Part shown: one piece after another, positions 6,384 to 6,605 of the stretch | How positions within the stretch are numbered: position 1 is the first letter of the stretch | Layout of the letters: every line of letters begins with the position of its first letter | Source of the DNA: an uncultured Litorilinea sp. | Lineage (GTDB): Bacteria > Chloroflexota > Anaerolineae > Caldilineales > Caldilineaceae | Reading direction: 5' to 3' | DNA length: 6,605 bases | Assembly: GCA_946885925.1 (NCBI GenBank) | Contig: CAMPHP010000176.1 | Coordinates: 1 to 6,605, forward strand | Notes under the pieces: generated by a model | Databases searched by the model: none | The model's input: only the letters and a program-made list of their open reading frames with translations | What the model was told of the DNA's origin: nothing | Program-made: the position numbers and the translations under genes

Positions 6384-6605
6384 ACCTGCGCCCTTCGCAA
6401 TACACCTTTCAACGTTATCTTGCATCCAAACGGACTGTTGACGACCGCGCGCTCAACCATCATGTTTGGGAATCGCTACACCAGGCCATCGCGAGCAAAG
6501 CTCACGCCCAACAATCCCTAACGCTGCTTGAAATCGGCGGTGGCATTGGCACGATGATCGAGCGCTTGCTTGAGGATGGGCGACTACCACCCACAAGCTA
6601 TCACT
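6380..6605 (+). CDS. Class I SAM-dependent methyltransferase (3'-partial)
   Basis: Only the first 75 codons are in the window and the frame is open to the edge. The ATG at 6380 overlaps the glycosyltransferase stop in an ATGA, a sign of translational coupling. The N-terminus ([20 protein letters not shown]) is a helical lead-in rich in basic residues. It is followed by [17 protein letters not shown] (48-64), where EIGGGIG at 51-57 is motif I, the SAM-binding glycine loop of Rossmann-fold methyltransferases. The catalytic and substrate-binding parts lie outside the window, so the methyl acceptor is unknown. Context suggests it methylates the ring, side chain or sugar of the cassette product. 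Confidence 0.82.
   Translation, partial: MNLRPSQYTFQRYLASKRTVDDRALNHHVWESLHQAIASKAHAQQSLTLLEIGGGIGTMIERLLEDGRLPPTSYH

Overview
The window is a bacterial chromosomal segment of moderate G+C. Every gene lies on the + strand and is densely packed. It has two parts. I see no rRNA or tRNA gene, CRISPR array, insertion sequence or phage gene. Protein style (Ala/His/Gln-rich, many GTP cyclohydrolase II-like features) and gene content would fit Chloroflexota or a similar phylum, but that is an impression from memory and not a result.

Part A (1-2247) is a two-gene sugar-catabolism style pair: a Gfo/Idh/MocA NAD(P)-dependent oxidoreductase cut by the left window edge, then a TIM-barrel sugar phosphate isomerase/epimerase-like protein with an intact set of metal-ligand positions. 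A 182-bp gap follows (2248-2429), holding a possible hairpin and a perfect 12-bp tandem repeat.

Part B (2430-6605, running off the right edge) is a tight five-gene cassette: (1) a RibA-RibD_C fusion (GTP cyclohydrolase II joined to a pyrimidine/pterin reductase domain, with no deaminase and no RibB); (2) a medium-chain dehydrogenase that has lost the zinc ligands and carries BchC-like sequence features; (3) a small 6-pyruvoyl-tetrahydropterin synthase (PTPS/QueD) fold protein that keeps its zinc histidines and pterin-anchoring Glu but has replaced the catalytic Cys/Asp/His triad; (4) a GT-B family 4 glycosyltransferase; (5) the start of a class I SAM-dependent methyltransferase. Junctions are 2 bp, 45 bp, 13 bp and a 4-bp ATGA overlap, so they are probably one transcription unit.

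Read together, part B looks like a dedicated pathway that opens GTP, reduces the resulting pyrimidine (or a pterin), remodels it, and then glycosylates and methylates the product. The other riboflavin genes (deaminase, RibB, RibE, RibH) are absent from the visible segment, and GTP cyclohydrolase II is not the normal partner of a PTPS enzyme. The product is therefore unlikely to be plain riboflavin, folate or queuosine, and this cassette is the most interesting thing in the window.
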